Of a stretch of 61,746 nucleotides of DNA, positions 49,529-58,933 are shown piece after piece. The notes beneath the pieces are model-generated. The model was given only the letters and a program-made list of their open reading frames with translations, ran no database searches and was not told where the DNA came from. The position numbers and the translations under genes are program-made. Each line of letters starts with the position of its first letter. The first letter of the stretch is position 1. The stretch is from Virgibacillus proomii (GTDB taxonomy: Bacteria; Bacillota; Bacilli; Bacillales; Amphibacillaceae), in assembly GCF_018916875.1 (NCBI RefSeq), contig NZ_JAHLNO010000012.1, positions 1 to 61,746 on the forward strand. Direction: 5' to 3'.

Positions 49529-49897
49529 ATGTCGGATAAATTAACCGTAACTAAACGCTTACAGTCTCGTTTATCGAAAGTACCGGGCGTCACGTCGGAT
49601 GACATCGACATGTGGGTCGCTGAATCCGTCGCAGAGTCCGGCTTTACCGAGGAAGACAACGCTAACGCCGTGTTTTACCTTGCGTTATATAACGCCTATA
49701 GTACAATCGCTTCGGACGCTGCTCGGTATTTTTCGTATGGCGACCGGGACGAAGTTGTAGATAAAACGAAAGTATTTAAGAATTATATAGAACTTGCGAA
49801 GGAAGCCCGACTCAACTACCGAAAAGCTAAAAAAGAAGGCGAAGGAACGTCGTTTAGTGCATATCAAACGCATGCCGGAAGGGCTGACGGCCGATGA
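49529..49897 (+). CDS. Head-tail connector (gp6/gp15-like adaptor)
   Basis: The 122-aa helical product (TKRLQSRLSKVPGVTSDDID, then NAVFYLALYNAYSTIASDAA) fits the head-completion adaptor family by content, size and position. ATG behind GAAGGAGGGTG. Overlaps the next gene by 4 bp. Confidence 0.65.
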   Translation: MSDKLTVTKRLQSRLSKVPGVTSDDIDMWVAESVAESGFTEEDNANAVFYLALYNAYSTIASDAARYFSYGDRDEVVDKTKVFKNYIELAKEARLNYRKAKKEGEGTSFSAYQTHAGRADGR

Positions 49898-50733
49898 ACA
49901 GCGAAATCGAACGCAAGATAGACAATGTCCTACAGGAAGCGTATGACGAGCACGAACGTAATCAGCAACGCCAAATTAACTATGTCCTATCCGAAATTGA
50001 CCGAACTAGACTCGATCTAATTGATTTACTAACGGAATACGCGAAACAGGATAATACAATCAGTAAAGCGCGAATACATACGTTACTGGGTGAATTAGAC
50101 GAGATAGAGCGGAAAATACGAGACTACGGGTTAAAGGCGTTAGATACCGTGATTGACGACACAGCGTCAAAAGCGATACAAACCGGAGTTGCTGCGTTAG
50201 GGTTGTTAGCGGTAGTTAAGGCGTTGTCTAGTCGGAGAGAACGTCAATTAGCTAGGAATGTGGTTGATTCTGTTTTTGGACGATTTAAAGACGAAAATAT
50301 AATCGACCTATCTGACCGTATGTGGACGTTGGCTGGGGACTATAATGCGGAGTTGAGACGAGTATTACAAGCGGGGATTATACAAGGTAAGTCAGTTAAT
50401 CAACTAGTCGCAGACGTCCGAAAAGTATACGAAGCAGAAACGTGGAAGATTGAAACAATCGTAATCACCGAAACTAACACGGCACATCGAGTAGGGATTG
50501 CAAAGGCGGCAGAAGCGTCCGAAGTCGTTAAGGCGATAAAAATAATCGACCATCCCGGACACAAGCGACATGACCAGCACGAGTGCTACCGTCTTGCTCG
50601 ACAAAACCCTTACGGTTGGGGCGATGGAGTATACCGTCCACAGGATACGTATATCTATTCGCCCCATCCTCGGTGTCGTGCTTCGTTTAGGTACGTACTT
50701 AAGGACGAATACCTAACCGGAGGTGAGTCGTAA
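49894..50733 (+). CDS. MuF-like head morphogenesis protein
   Basis: The 279-aa product has a helical N-terminal half and a Phage_Mu_F-type C-terminal half: ETIVITETNTAHRVGIAKAA, then HECYRLARQNPYGWGDGVYR and SPHPRCRASFRYVL. MuF proteins are packaged minor head proteins. The next gene starts immediately after its stop. Confidence 0.8.
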   Translation: MNSEIERKIDNVLQEAYDEHERNQQRQINYVLSEIDRTRLDLIDLLTEYAKQDNTISKARIHTLLGELDEIERKIRDYGLKALDTVIDDTASKAIQTGVAALGLLAVVKALSSRRERQLARNVVDSVFGRFKDENIIDLSDRMWTLAGDYNAELRRVLQAGIIQGKSVNQLVADVRKVYEAETWKIETIVITETNTAHRVGIAKAAEASEVVKAIKIIDHPGHKRHDQHECYRLARQNPYGWGDGVYRPQDTYIYSPHPRCRASFRYVLKDEYLTGGES

Positions 50734-51126
50734 ATGTTAAACAAATATGACATCGACTTAATCAAAGAAACCCGACGAGAAATTACGGAACACCGTGAGT
50801 CCGATATTACGTTTATTGGCGAAAAGAGAACCGGAGAGCATCCGATTACAGGCGAGCCTATTACGTCGGAAATATCCGAGAAAACTGTCGCGGTAGTTTA
50901 CGAAATCACCTCAGCGTTTAAATTTGATCGTGAGTTGTCCGAAGGTATGGACGTACAAAACGGCGACTTATGGATTGACGTAGATTTACGAGACATGGCG
51001 GGGTTTAGTCCAGACGAGGTTAAGTCGGTTAAGTACGAAGGAGTTACCTACACGGTCATGTCGTCTGACTCCGTGGGACTGGGCGAAGATAATCGCGTGC
51101 AAATAATCGGAAGGCGGACGAGTTAA
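50734..51126 (+). CDS. Head closure protein (gp16-like)
   Basis: The 130-aa product is beta-rich (GEKRTGEHPITGEPITSEIS, ERNG-like loops, YEGVTYTVMSSDSVG), as in SPP1 gp16-like stopper proteins. Position between MuF and the gp10-like gene supports it. Confidence 0.65.
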   Translation: MLNKYDIDLIKETRREITEHRESDITFIGEKRTGEHPITGEPITSEISEKTVAVVYEITSAFKFDRELSEGMDVQNGDLWIDVDLRDMAGFSPDEVKSVKYEGVTYTVMSSDSVGLGEDNRVQIIGRRTS

Positions 51127-51127
51127 C

Positions 51128-51475
51128 ATGGCGAGATTTAACGTAAAAGTGACGGGTATCAAACGTACAATACGAAGTAAATTAACCGACCGCAACTTAG
51201 CGCAAGATGTCGATCAAATTACAGAGGCTTACGCAAGGAAAATCGCAAACGATGCGGCAGAAAAAGCGCCTATTCTTACGGGGTTACTAAAAAACTCGCT
51301 GCCTAACGGAGTGGAACGAAGCGCAATAGGCGAGTGGCAAATCGTAGCAATGACGGACTATACGTTGGTGCAAGAATACACGCACCAGACGAAGAAAGGG
51401 TTCGTCCGTAAAGCCGTATGGGATAACAAGGAAGGGTATCGAAAAGCGGTAGAGCAGCGGGCGAAACGGAGGTAG
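51128..51475 (+). CDS. HK97 gp10-like tail completion protein
   Basis: The 115-aa product has the family start (VKVTGIKRTIRSKL), DAAEKAPILTGLLKNSLPNG, then VAMTDYTLVQEYTHQTKKGF. These are standard HK97-gp10 marks (APxxTGxLxxS; YAxYxExGT-like). Position fits. Confidence 0.8.
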   Translation: MARFNVKVTGIKRTIRSKLTDRNLAQDVDQITEAYARKIANDAAEKAPILTGLLKNSLPNGVERSAIGEWQIVAMTDYTLVQEYTHQTKKGFVRKAVWDNKEGYRKAVEQRAKRR

Positions 51476-51479
51476 GCTA

Positions 51480-51929
51480 ATGGTGAAAGCTACGCAATTA
51501 GGCGTTGGTTATTCGATTGGGCAAAAAATTGAGCAGGAACTCGGCGTTAAAACCGTGCTTAAATATGATGGCATAAAACTTCCGACTGAAAAGCCGTTTA
51601 TCCTTGTCGAGCAGATGCAGAATAACCATACGCAGATATCGAAATTACGAGAGGCGATACAGACGACTTTTCGTTTCCAAATCGGAATATATGCAGAAAC
51701 ACAGGCGCAGAGGTCATCGATGCAGGATAAGCTTCGGGATCTCTTTTTATTTGCGCAATTTCCGTTGTATGACGATATGGGAGCGGAAACTGGCGTCTTT
51801 TTTGACGTTGGTTTAACGAATGAGGTTCCGATTGATGCGGATGATTTGTCAGACAAAACGAATATGCACCGACTTTATTTTGACGTAGAGGTTGCACAGA
51901 TTTATCACAAAAATAGAACGGAAAATTAA
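51480..51929 (+). CDS. Tail terminator/completion protein
   Basis: The 149-aa product has the order and fold pattern of tail terminators (gp17-like): EKPFILVEQMQNNHTQISKL, TTFRFQIGIYAETQAQRSSM, FDVGLTNEVPIDADDLSDKT. Located between the gp10-like and tail tube genes. Confidence 0.7.
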   Translation: MVKATQLGVGYSIGQKIEQELGVKTVLKYDGIKLPTEKPFILVEQMQNNHTQISKLREAIQTTFRFQIGIYAETQAQRSSMQDKLRDLFLFAQFPLYDDMGAETGVFFDVGLTNEVPIDADDLSDKTNMHRLYFDVEVAQIYHKNRTEN

Positions 51930-51946
51930 CGAGGGGGAAACGCTTT

Positions 51947-52462
51947 ATGGCAGTAGAATTTAAGGGAGAAGAATTTCTTTACTTGATTGAAATTCCTGCA
52001 GAAGGAGAAAATCCTTTAGAATTAGTTAGACTATGGAACCAAACAAGTGGATCAAGAACAATAGAGGCTGCGTCCGTAGACTTGGCAACTAAGGATAAGA
52101 GCGGGTCAGATTACGGGACAGTTACTGAGTCTGTATCGGTTGAAGGGATTAGAACGGAAGGAGACAGGGCTTATGAATACATTGAGGAATCTATACGAGA
52201 CAAGCGACTGGTTAAAATCCACCGACTAAATAAGAGAGATTTATCGACAGAGTCCGGATATTACATGTTATCTAATCTCGAGGATTCTTCGTCAGTAGAC
52301 GAGTACGCAACTTATTCAGTGGAAGCTACGTTAAACGGAAAAATTAAGAAAGATACTGTTACGGAAATACCAGAAGGAGCACCAGACGAAGGACAGGTTA
52401 CGCCTGAACAGCCTCAAGGTATAGGGGCAGCCGTTATCGGTGAGTCACTGAAAATTGGCTAA
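51947..52462 (+). CDS. Major tail (tube) protein, TP901-1-like
   Basis: The 171-aa product builds the tail tube. The pattern NQTSGSRTIEAASVDLATKD, KSGSDYGTVTESVSVEG and GKIKKDTVTEIPEGAPDEGQ matches the TP901-1 type major tail proteins; the Pro/Glu C-terminal tail is typical. ATG behind GAGGGGGAAACG. Confidence 0.8.
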   Translation: MAVEFKGEEFLYLIEIPAEGENPLELVRLWNQTSGSRTIEAASVDLATKDKSGSDYGTVTESVSVEGIRTEGDRAYEYIEESIRDKRLVKIHRLNKRDLSTESGYYMLSNLEDSSSVDEYATYSVEATLNGKIKKDTVTEIPEGAPDEGQVTPEQPQGIGAAVIGESLKIG

Positions 52463-52478
52463 TATAAGGAGGTAAATT

Positions 52479-52808
52479 ATGGCGAAATCAAAAGACGAGT
52501 TAAAAACCGTTTTTGTAACGGGCGCAGTACCAACACAACAAGATTTCCATGATTTGATCGATGTTGCAGGGATTAAAGGAGATCCCGGGGTTGCGGGTAA
52601 GTCAGCATATCAAGTTGCTGTTGATAACGGATTTAAAGGTACAGAACAAGAATGGTTGGCATCTTTAAAGGGACCGAAAGGCGATTCTGTAAAAGGTAAA
52701 GACGGCGTTGGAGTTGCAGATATCACATCCGACGGAACTACTATTACGTTTGAAATGACGAACGGGACTACGAAAGAGATTCCGTTTCCTTCCACAGGCG
52801 GACAGTAA
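52479..52808 (+). CDS. Collagen-like tail-associated protein
   Basis: The 109-aa product has a head of 30 residues, a short Gly-X-Y part (GIKGDPGVAGKSAYQ; LKGPKGDSVKGKDGVG) and a C-terminal beta domain. The segment SAYQVAVDNGFKGTEQEWLA is the phage 'carbohydrate-binding/tail fiber' linker found in many Firmicutes phages. It may decorate the tail tube. Confidence 0.65.
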   Translation: MAKSKDELKTVFVTGAVPTQQDFHDLIDVAGIKGDPGVAGKSAYQVAVDNGFKGTEQEWLASLKGPKGDSVKGKDGVGVADITSDGTTITFEMTNGTTKEIPFPSTGGQ

Positions 52809-52824
52809 ACCGCCTTTTTCTTTA
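52797..52824 (+). terminator. Terminator after the collagen-like gene
   Basis: GGCGG (52797-52801) pairs with CCGCC (52810-52814), followed by TTTTTCTTT. The stem includes the stop codon region. Confidence 0.75.
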
Positions 52825-52864
52825 TTTATAAATTAAATTTAAATACGAAAAGGAGCGAGTCATA

Positions 52865-53245
52865 TTGGCTAACGAAAAAGTAACGATGTTTGAAGTTAAC
52901 GGAAAAGATTACGAGGTTAAGTTAAATTTAAAAAGTATTAAATATTTGAACGGGCTTACAAAAGAAGGGGCTTACGGCTTACTTGGACGTGTGCTAATGG
53001 GCGATGTAGGGACGTTTGAAGATATTATTTATGCTGGATTATTTCATACCGGGGAAAACTTTAAGAAAACAGACATCCAAAAAGCAATTGATAAAAAGAT
53101 CGAACTTGAAGAAATCGACCTTAATTACATACATAAAACAGGTTACGAGTTGGTAGCAAACCATTTTTTCTACAAAACGACACTAGACAAGATGTTAGCG
53201 AAAGAACCGGAAGCGAAGAAACAAATCGAGGAACTAATGAAGTAA
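52865..53245 (+). CDS. Tail assembly chaperone, short form (gpG-like)
   Basis: The 126-aa product starts at TTG behind AAAGGAGCG. It reads FEVNGKDYEVKLNLKSIKYL, then LTKEGAYGLLGRVLMG, the tail-assembly-chaperone pattern; it sits between tube and tape-measure genes. A slippery heptamer lies at codons 101-102. Confidence 0.85.
   Translation: MANEKVTMFEVNGKDYEVKLNLKSIKYLNGLTKEGAYGLLGRVLMGDVGTFEDIIYAGLFHTGENFKKTDIQKAIDKKIELEEIDLNYIHKTGYELVANHFFYKTTLDKMLAKEPEAKKQIEELMK
53164..53170 (+). promoter_or_regulatory. Programmed -1 frameshift site TTTTTTC
   Basis: The heptamer lies in the zero frame as T TTT TTC (CAT TTT TTC), the X-XXY-YYZ form. After a -1 slip the frame stays open for 437 nt and joins the downstream chaperone domain. 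Confidence 0.75.
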
Positions 53246-53607
53246 GTAAACCATTCCTCGTCGACACCGAAGAATGCGTACGACACGGCTGGCGTTTCCT
53301 CGGCTTAAAGCCGGAAGAAGTACTTGCTTTAACTTACCGCGAATTCGTAATCCTATGCGAAGAACAAACTGAACGAATGCACGACGAAAATGAACGTGAA
53401 GCACTTTACGCAATCATGTACGCTGCAGCATCGCGAGGCAAAGGTAAGAAAGGCGAATTGCCGAAGGTTGAGGACTTATATCCACGCCCGGGAACGGAAG
53501 AACGGAAACAGCAAGAAATGCGCGACATGGTCGAGGAAAAGAAGCGTACCGACGAGTGGCTTAAGCGTTTAGACTTATCGGTTCTTACTCAGCAGAGCGG
53601 CAAATAA
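53170..53607 (+). CDS. Tail assembly chaperone extension (gpT-like, made by -1 frameshift)
   Basis: This frame has no ATG, GTG or TTG with an RBS before 53377, yet its translation upstream of that ATG (FLVDTEECVRHGWRFLGLKP, then EEVLALTYREFVILCEEQ) is clearly coding. It is therefore read by -1 frameshifting from the 52865 gene, giving a fusion of about 247 aa. Such G-GT pairs guide tape-measure assembly in siphophage tails. Confidence 0.8.
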   Translation, partial: LQNDTRQDVSERTGSEETNRGTNEVSKPFLVDTEECVRHGWRFLGLKPEEVLALTYREFVILCEEQTERMHDENEREALYAIMYAAASRGKGKKGELPKVEDLYPRPGTEERKQQEMRDMVEEKKRTDEWLKRLDLSVLTQQSGK

Positions 53608-53648
53608 ACGAATCAAACACGTCACAAGAACGAAGGGAGGTACGCTTA

Positions 53649-56600
53649 TTGATAGGAGACGTTTTAGTCCGAATTGGTGCGGATATATCCGATTACCAGC
53701 GTAATTTGCAACGTGCAACAGGGTCGTTGGAGCAATTCGGGAGCAATATGAGCCAATTCGGTTCTACGGTGGCAGGGGCGTTTGCGGCGGTTGGAGCTGC
53801 GTCTGCTGCCGGAATTGGCTTTGCGGTTAAACAAGCGTCAGACTTCGAAAGTGCGTTCGCCGGCGTCAGAAAAACGGTGGACGCAACAGAAGCAGAATAC
53901 GCAAGTCTGTCGAAAGAAATCCGGAACATGGCTAAAGAAATCCCGGCAAGTGCGGGAGAAATTGCTAAGGTCGCCGAAATCGCCGGACAGTTAGGCATAG
54001 AGAAAAAACACCTTATGGACTTTACCAGAACGATGATCGACTTAGGTGTATCAACTAATATGAGCGCCGAAGAAGCTGCGACGGCACTAGCTAGATTTGC
54101 GAATATTACCGGGATGTCTATGCGGGATATTGATAGGCTGGGAAGTACAATTGTAGCACTCGGTAATAATTTGGCTACAACTGAATCAGAAATCACCAAT
54201 ATGGCTCTACGTCTAGCAGGTGCAGGTAACCAGATTGGATTAACAGAAGCGGAAATTATGTCCTTTGCGGCGGCATTGTCATCTGTCGGAATCGAGGCAG
54301 AAATGGGCGGTAGCGCGTTTTCTCGAGTGATGCTGAATATGAATACGGCGGTAATGGAAGGTAGCGATAACCTTAATAGATTTGCTAAGGTAGCTGGAAT
54401 GTCTGCCGGAGAATTTGCCACTGCGTTTGAAAAGGACGCTGCGGGGGCGATACTCGCATTTATAAAAGGGTTAGGCGAGATGTCGGACGAAGGGGCGAAC
54501 ACTGCGCAAATACTGGACGACCTTGGCTTAGGTGAGATACGCGTTAGAGACTCATTAATGCGTGCGGCAGGTGCGTCTGATGTATTTAGCAAGTCGCTTA
54601 AAATCGGTAATAAAGCGTGGAAAGAGAATACCGCGTTAACAAAAGAAGCGCAAGAACGATATAAGACGTTTGCATCGCAAATGAAGATACTTAAGAATCG
54701 ATTTAACAACATTATGATTCTAATAGGCGGTCCGTTTATGGACGCTTTGATTGGTATTGTCGATGCGCTCGACCCGGTTATAAAAGCACTAGAAAGGTTT
54801 GCAGAATGGTTCGCAGAGACTGAGTCTCCTTTACGAGACTTTATCGTATATGGCACGTTACTAGTTCCAGTTATAGCGGCTATTGGTGCTGCATTTGGTT
54901 CGGTTTTAATGGCTTTAGGCGCATTTTCATCTGCTATGGCAAGTGTTCCTGCGGTATTATCGTTAACAAGTGCCGTATTTGGTACGGCTACAGCGGGTAT
55001 TTTAGCGTTTTTAGGGGTTATCGTAGGTATTCCTGCTGCTATTGCGGCTGTAATTGTAGCTATAAAAAACTGGGATGCGATTAAAGGCTGGGCTACTGAT
55101 CTTGCACGTTCTGTAGGTAACGCGTTTGCTGATATGTACCAGTACGTTTCGGAAAGTATGAAAAATATAGCGAAAAGTATGTCGGAAAGCATGAAAATTA
55201 TAGCGGAAAGTATGAAAAAGGTAGCGGAAAGTATGCTTAACTCGCTGAAGGCTGTTTCCCCAGCATTAGCTAAATTTGTCGCTGATTCGTGGATTAGGTT
55301 AAATAAATTGACGGCTTTTATGTCCAAAGCCTTTTCGAATATTGGAGAAAGTTTACTTGGATTCGGAAATACTTTGAAGGGTTTTTCTGTCGGTACGTTT
55401 GACGTAGTAATGTCGGGCATTGGAAAAGCCGGAGAGATCGCAGGCAGGGGACTCGATTACTTAAGAGAGTCAGGTATAACGGTTGCTGACGTATTAAGAA
55501 ACCTCGCGGGACCTATTACTACTTTGATCATTGTTTTTGGAGGGTTGTCAGGTCCAATCGGCTGGGTAATTTCTTCCTTTACATTCTTAGTAACAAGAAC
55601 GAATTTAGTCAGTGATTCCATTAAAGCTTTTAAAGGCGAAATGGAATTTTCTCAGGTGATTAGAAATGTAGGGGATATGACTGCTGCATTTATAGAAAAC
55701 CTAGCTGAGATGATCTCAAAAGCGATTGAGGTCGGTGCTGATATTATTGTTGCACTAATAGAAGGTATCGCTAATCAATTACCTAAAGTCACTGAGGTAG
55801 CAGTTAAAATAGTGACGACTCTAATCGAAGGATTTGCTAAAAGTATTGTTAAAGTAGCGGATGTAGCTGCTGACGTAATACCTTTGATAGTAGATACAGT
55901 TTTAAAATCAATCCCTCTAATTTTGGAGGTAGGTATTAAACTAATAAATACTTTAGTAGAGGCGATTGTATCTGCATTACCACTAATCGTTGAGGCTGCT
56001 GTTACTATTATAACTACGTTAATTGAGGGGTTTGTTACGGTTCTGCCGAAGCTAATCGAAGTAGGGCTTATGATAATAGCTACCCTAATTGATTCAATTG
56101 TAACGGTATTGCCTAAATTAATCGAAGTGGGTCTTTTAATAATTAGTACTCTTATAGACTCGATAGTGACAGTGCTACCGTTACTGATCGAATTAGGTAT
56201 TACCATTATCTTAACCTTATTCAATGCACTCGTTGATAACGTACCTATGTTGATTGAGTCTGGTATTACTATTCTTAATACGTTGATCGAGGGAATTATA
56301 TCAGCATTACCTAAAATCATCGACGCTGCTATATTGCTGATAACTACGATGATAGAAACAATCATAGAGTTGTTGCCTGCGCTTATTGATGCAGGAATTA
56401 AGATATTACTTGCGTTGATAGAGGGCATATTTAAAATACTACCTCAACTACTTGATGCGGCAATAAAGATAATCATGGCTCTTGCCGACGCTTTTATTCA
56501 AAACTTACCGACTATCATTGACGCAGGTATTAAAATACTACTCGCTCTGATAGACGGTATTATCGACGTTTTACCGCAATTAATTGACGCCGGAATAAAG

Positions 56601-57437
56601 CTAATTTTTGCATTAGCTGGCGCCATTATTGACAACTTGCCTAAAATAATTAATGCAGGTATCAAGATTTTGTATGCGCTTATTGACGGTATTATCGACG
56701 TCCTGCCCGAATTACTAAAAGCAGGTTGGTATTTAATTACGAGACTAGTAGGAGCGATTATCGACATGTTGCCGGAATTGTGGGATGCCGGTGTTAAGCT
56801 TATAGGCGAACTAATTAAAGGTATTTTCAATAAGAAAAGAGATACAAAATCAGCGGCTGAATCGATCGGCAAAGCGATTATAAAAGGACTTCCCGGTGTG
56901 GGTAAAATGATTGAATTAGGGTCTAATTTAATCGCAGGCTTGCGCGATGGTATGGATAAAATGAAAAGAGAAGTCGGAGAAAAAGCTATTGAAATTGGAA
57001 TGAAGATCAACAAGCCGTTAAAGAAATTCTTCAAAATGAAATCTCCATCCCGTAAAATGCGAGATGAAATCGGTAAGATGATCGGTAAAGGTTTAATCGT
57101 CGGAATGGACGCAGAAATGACGAATATCCAACGGGTAGCTCAACGCATGGCAGAAGCAGCAACGCCACCTAAGCCGAAGCTAGCCGGATTTGATACGTCT
57201 GATCTACGTAGTTACAGTCGTGCAGCTACTAACCGATTGCAAGCGGAAATGCAAGCGTCCGGAACGTTTGAGGCTGATCGGGAACAACACGTGCTACTTG
57301 CGGAGATTCGCGATGAATTACGCAGGCAAAAGCAGATGATAATTGAAATGGACGGTAAGGCGGTAGGTAGAGCGGTGGAGCCTACAGTGACGGAAACGCA
57401 AGACAGAAAAAAGCGGATTAGAGATAGTTTCCGTTAA
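53649..57437 (+). CDS. Tape measure protein
   Basis: The 1262-aa product sets tail length. TTG behind AAGGGAGGTACG. The N-terminal part (ASDFESAFAGVRKTVDATEA, AGQLGIEKKHLMDFTRTMID) is the TP901-type tape-measure core, followed by hydrophobic segments (about 400-470). A helical KSMSESMKIIAESMKKVAE repeat lies near 515. About sixteen tandem 22-residue repeats (LPxLIDAGIKILxALIDGII; residues ~710-1060, 55778-56830) follow, then a basic tail. Confidence 0.92.
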   Translation: MIGDVLVRIGADISDYQRNLQRATGSLEQFGSNMSQFGSTVAGAFAAVGAASAAGIGFAVKQASDFESAFAGVRKTVDATEAEYASLSKEIRNMAKEIPASAGEIAKVAEIAGQLGIEKKHLMDFTRTMIDLGVSTNMSAEEAATALARFANITGMSMRDIDRLGSTIVALGNNLATTESEITNMALRLAGAGNQIGLTEAEIMSFAAALSSVGIEAEMGGSAFSRVMLNMNTAVMEGSDNLNRFAKVAGMSAGEFATAFEKDAAGAILAFIKGLGEMSDEGANTAQILDDLGLGEIRVRDSLMRAAGASDVFSKSLKIGNKAWKENTALTKEAQERYKTFASQMKILKNRFNNIMILIGGPFMDALIGIVDALDPVIKALERFAEWFAETESPLRDFIVYGTLLVPVIAAIGAAFGSVLMALGAFSSAMASVPAVLSLTSAVFGTATAGILAFLGVIVGIPAAIAAVIVAIKNWDAIKGWATDLARSVGNAFADMYQYVSESMKNIAKSMSESMKIIAESMKKVAESMLNSLKAVSPALAKFVADSWIRLNKLTAFMSKAFSNIGESLLGFGNTLKGFSVGTFDVVMSGIGKAGEIAGRGLDYLRESGITVADVLRNLAGPITTLIIVFGGLSGPIGWVISSFTFLVTRTNLVSDSIKAFKGEMEFSQVIRNVGDMTAAFIENLAEMISKAIEVGADIIVALIEGIANQLPKVTEVAVKIVTTLIEGFAKSIVKVADVAADVIPLIVDTVLKSIPLILEVGIKLINTLVEAIVSALPLIVEAAVTIITTLIEGFVTVLPKLIEVGLMIIATLIDSIVTVLPKLIEVGLLIISTLIDSIVTVLPLLIELGITIILTLFNALVDNVPMLIESGITILNTLIEGIISALPKIIDAAILLITTMIETIIELLPALIDAGIKILLALIEGIFKILPQLLDAAIKIIMALADAFIQNLPTIIDAGIKILLALIDGIIDVLPQLIDAGIKLIFALAGAIIDNLPKIINAGIKILYALIDGIIDVLPELLKAGWYLITRLVGAIIDMLPELWDAGVKLIGELIKGIFNKKRDTKSAAESIGKAIIKGLPGVGKMIELGSNLIAGLRDGMDKMKREVGEKAIEIGMKINKPLKKFFKMKSPSRKMRDEIGKMIGKGLIVGMDAEMTNIQRVAQRMAEAATPPKPKLAGFDTSDLRSYSRAATNRLQAEMQASGTFEADREQHVLLAEIRDELRRQKQMIIEMDGKAVGRAVEPTVTETQDRKKRIRDSFR

Positions 57438-57455
57438 CAGGAGGGAGGTAATACA

Positions 57456-58925
57456 GTGATCCAAAGTCCGGAAAATTTAATTTTCAACGGAATTGACCTT
57501 GCGGAGTCCTTTACGGATTCCGCTAAAGGTACCTATTTTATCGTCAATAACGTAGAGGGTCGGGGAGTGTTAAGCGAGGAAATAAGTACGATAGAAGTTC
57601 CGGGAATGGCTGGTGCTTACCAATCGTCAAAATATACTCCAACTCGCACACTGTCCGTATCTATCTCGTTGAAAGGCGAGTCGTTCGAGGATTTACGTAA
57701 AAAGATTGACCGACTTAGCTCGATTTTAATTAAGGACGAACTTGTACCGATTAAGTTTTCGGATGAACTAGACGTTACATATTACGGTAGTCTGAACGAG
57801 GTTGAGCATAAAATAGAAGTTGCATGTATCTACCAAGCGGTGCTTAACTTTTTATGCACTGACCCGTTTAAGTATGAAGAAGCACAAACAAAAACCTTCG
57901 AATCCGACGTACTTAGCCTAACCTATAACGGCACAGCACCAGCATCGCCTATATTCGAACTAGAGGTAATCAAGCCAGTTACTTTTGCTATGGTGCAGAA
58001 TCAATATAACGAGTATCAAATGATTGGTCAACCAACAAATGTCAACGAAGAAGTTGTAGATACAAGAACCTTGATCTTAGAAGAACGAGGAGAAACGTTA
58101 GATACTTGGCAAGACAACCCTGTATCTGTAGATGGTAATGTGTCTGGAAATATGGGGTATGATGGTGCGGGAATAACGGCCCCAACTTACGGTACAGGCG
58201 AAAGATGGCACGGACCTGCAAAAATAAAAGAAGTACCTGTTTCTACTGATTTCGAGATTGAAGCAAGGATGCAACTATATACGGACGAGATAAACCAAAC
58301 GGGAAGGATAGAAATCTATTTATTTGATGAAAACATGACAGAACTAGGAAAAGTAGCCATAAACGATAATAGTATATGGGTGTTGCGTAGACTAGCGGAA
58401 GGTAGGATAGGGCCCTATGTAGGAAACTTTCAAAATTACATCATCAGTAGCCGTAATTATCAATATGAATGGGATAATTTCCCTGCGTTTTTGAGAATGA
58501 AAAGGCAAGATAAGACATACGAATTTTATGTAGCTAGAGTAGATGGTTCAGGGAAGCATTTATGGTCATTAAAAAAGAGTTATACCGTTAGTGATTCAAA
58601 ATACTTGGGAAAACTAAAATATGTACAAATCCACATTGGTAAATTTGGAGATACCGCAAGCCCTCATACATCTCGAATAGACTGGCTTAGAGCGTATGTG
58701 ATAGAAGATACAACAAAAAATCAAACACCATATATTGCACGCCCAGGTGATCTGATAACATTAGATAATTTTAATAAAGAACTATTAATTAACGGAGAAG
58801 ATGCAAAGAACCTAAAAGATTTTGGAGGTTCTTTTTTTAATTTGCATAAGGGCGAAAATCAGTTAATCGTACATCCGGCTAATAGCTTTAACTCACGCGT
58901 TAAATGGAGCGAAAGATATAGGTAG
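57456..58925 (+). CDS. Distal tail protein (Dit)
   Basis: The 489-aa product forms the hub at the tail tip. The first 140 residues (FIVNNVEGRGVLSEEISTIE, VPGMAGAYQSSKYTPTRTLS, FEDLRKKIDRLSSILIKDEL) are the conserved Dit/SPP1 gp19.1-type N-terminal domain. A middle insertion (about 200-430, GRIEIYLFDENMTELGKVAI) is like a carbohydrate-binding jelly-roll, making this an 'evolved' Dit. GTG/ATG choice: the GTG at 57456 follows GGAGGG. Confidence 0.85.
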   Translation: MIQSPENLIFNGIDLAESFTDSAKGTYFIVNNVEGRGVLSEEISTIEVPGMAGAYQSSKYTPTRTLSVSISLKGESFEDLRKKIDRLSSILIKDELVPIKFSDELDVTYYGSLNEVEHKIEVACIYQAVLNFLCTDPFKYEEAQTKTFESDVLSLTYNGTAPASPIFELEVIKPVTFAMVQNQYNEYQMIGQPTNVNEEVVDTRTLILEERGETLDTWQDNPVSVDGNVSGNMGYDGAGITAPTYGTGERWHGPAKIKEVPVSTDFEIEARMQLYTDEINQTGRIEIYLFDENMTELGKVAINDNSIWVLRRLAEGRIGPYVGNFQNYIISSRNYQYEWDNFPAFLRMKRQDKTYEFYVARVDGSGKHLWSLKKSYTVSDSKYLGKLKYVQIHIGKFGDTASPHTSRIDWLRAYVIEDTTKNQTPYIARPGDLITLDNFNKELLINGEDAKNLKDFGGSFFNLHKGENQLIVHPANSFNSRVKWSERYR

Positions 58926-58933
58926 GTGATAAA

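Noticed and set aside
53693..55420. 575-aa minus-strand ORF inside the tape-measure gene
   Set aside because: It is an antisense shadow created by the codon bias of the tape measure; low-complexity Ser/Ala/Ile translation, no RBS, and the plus-strand protein is clearly real. The same holds for the minus ORFs at 55775-56428 and 56498-57034.
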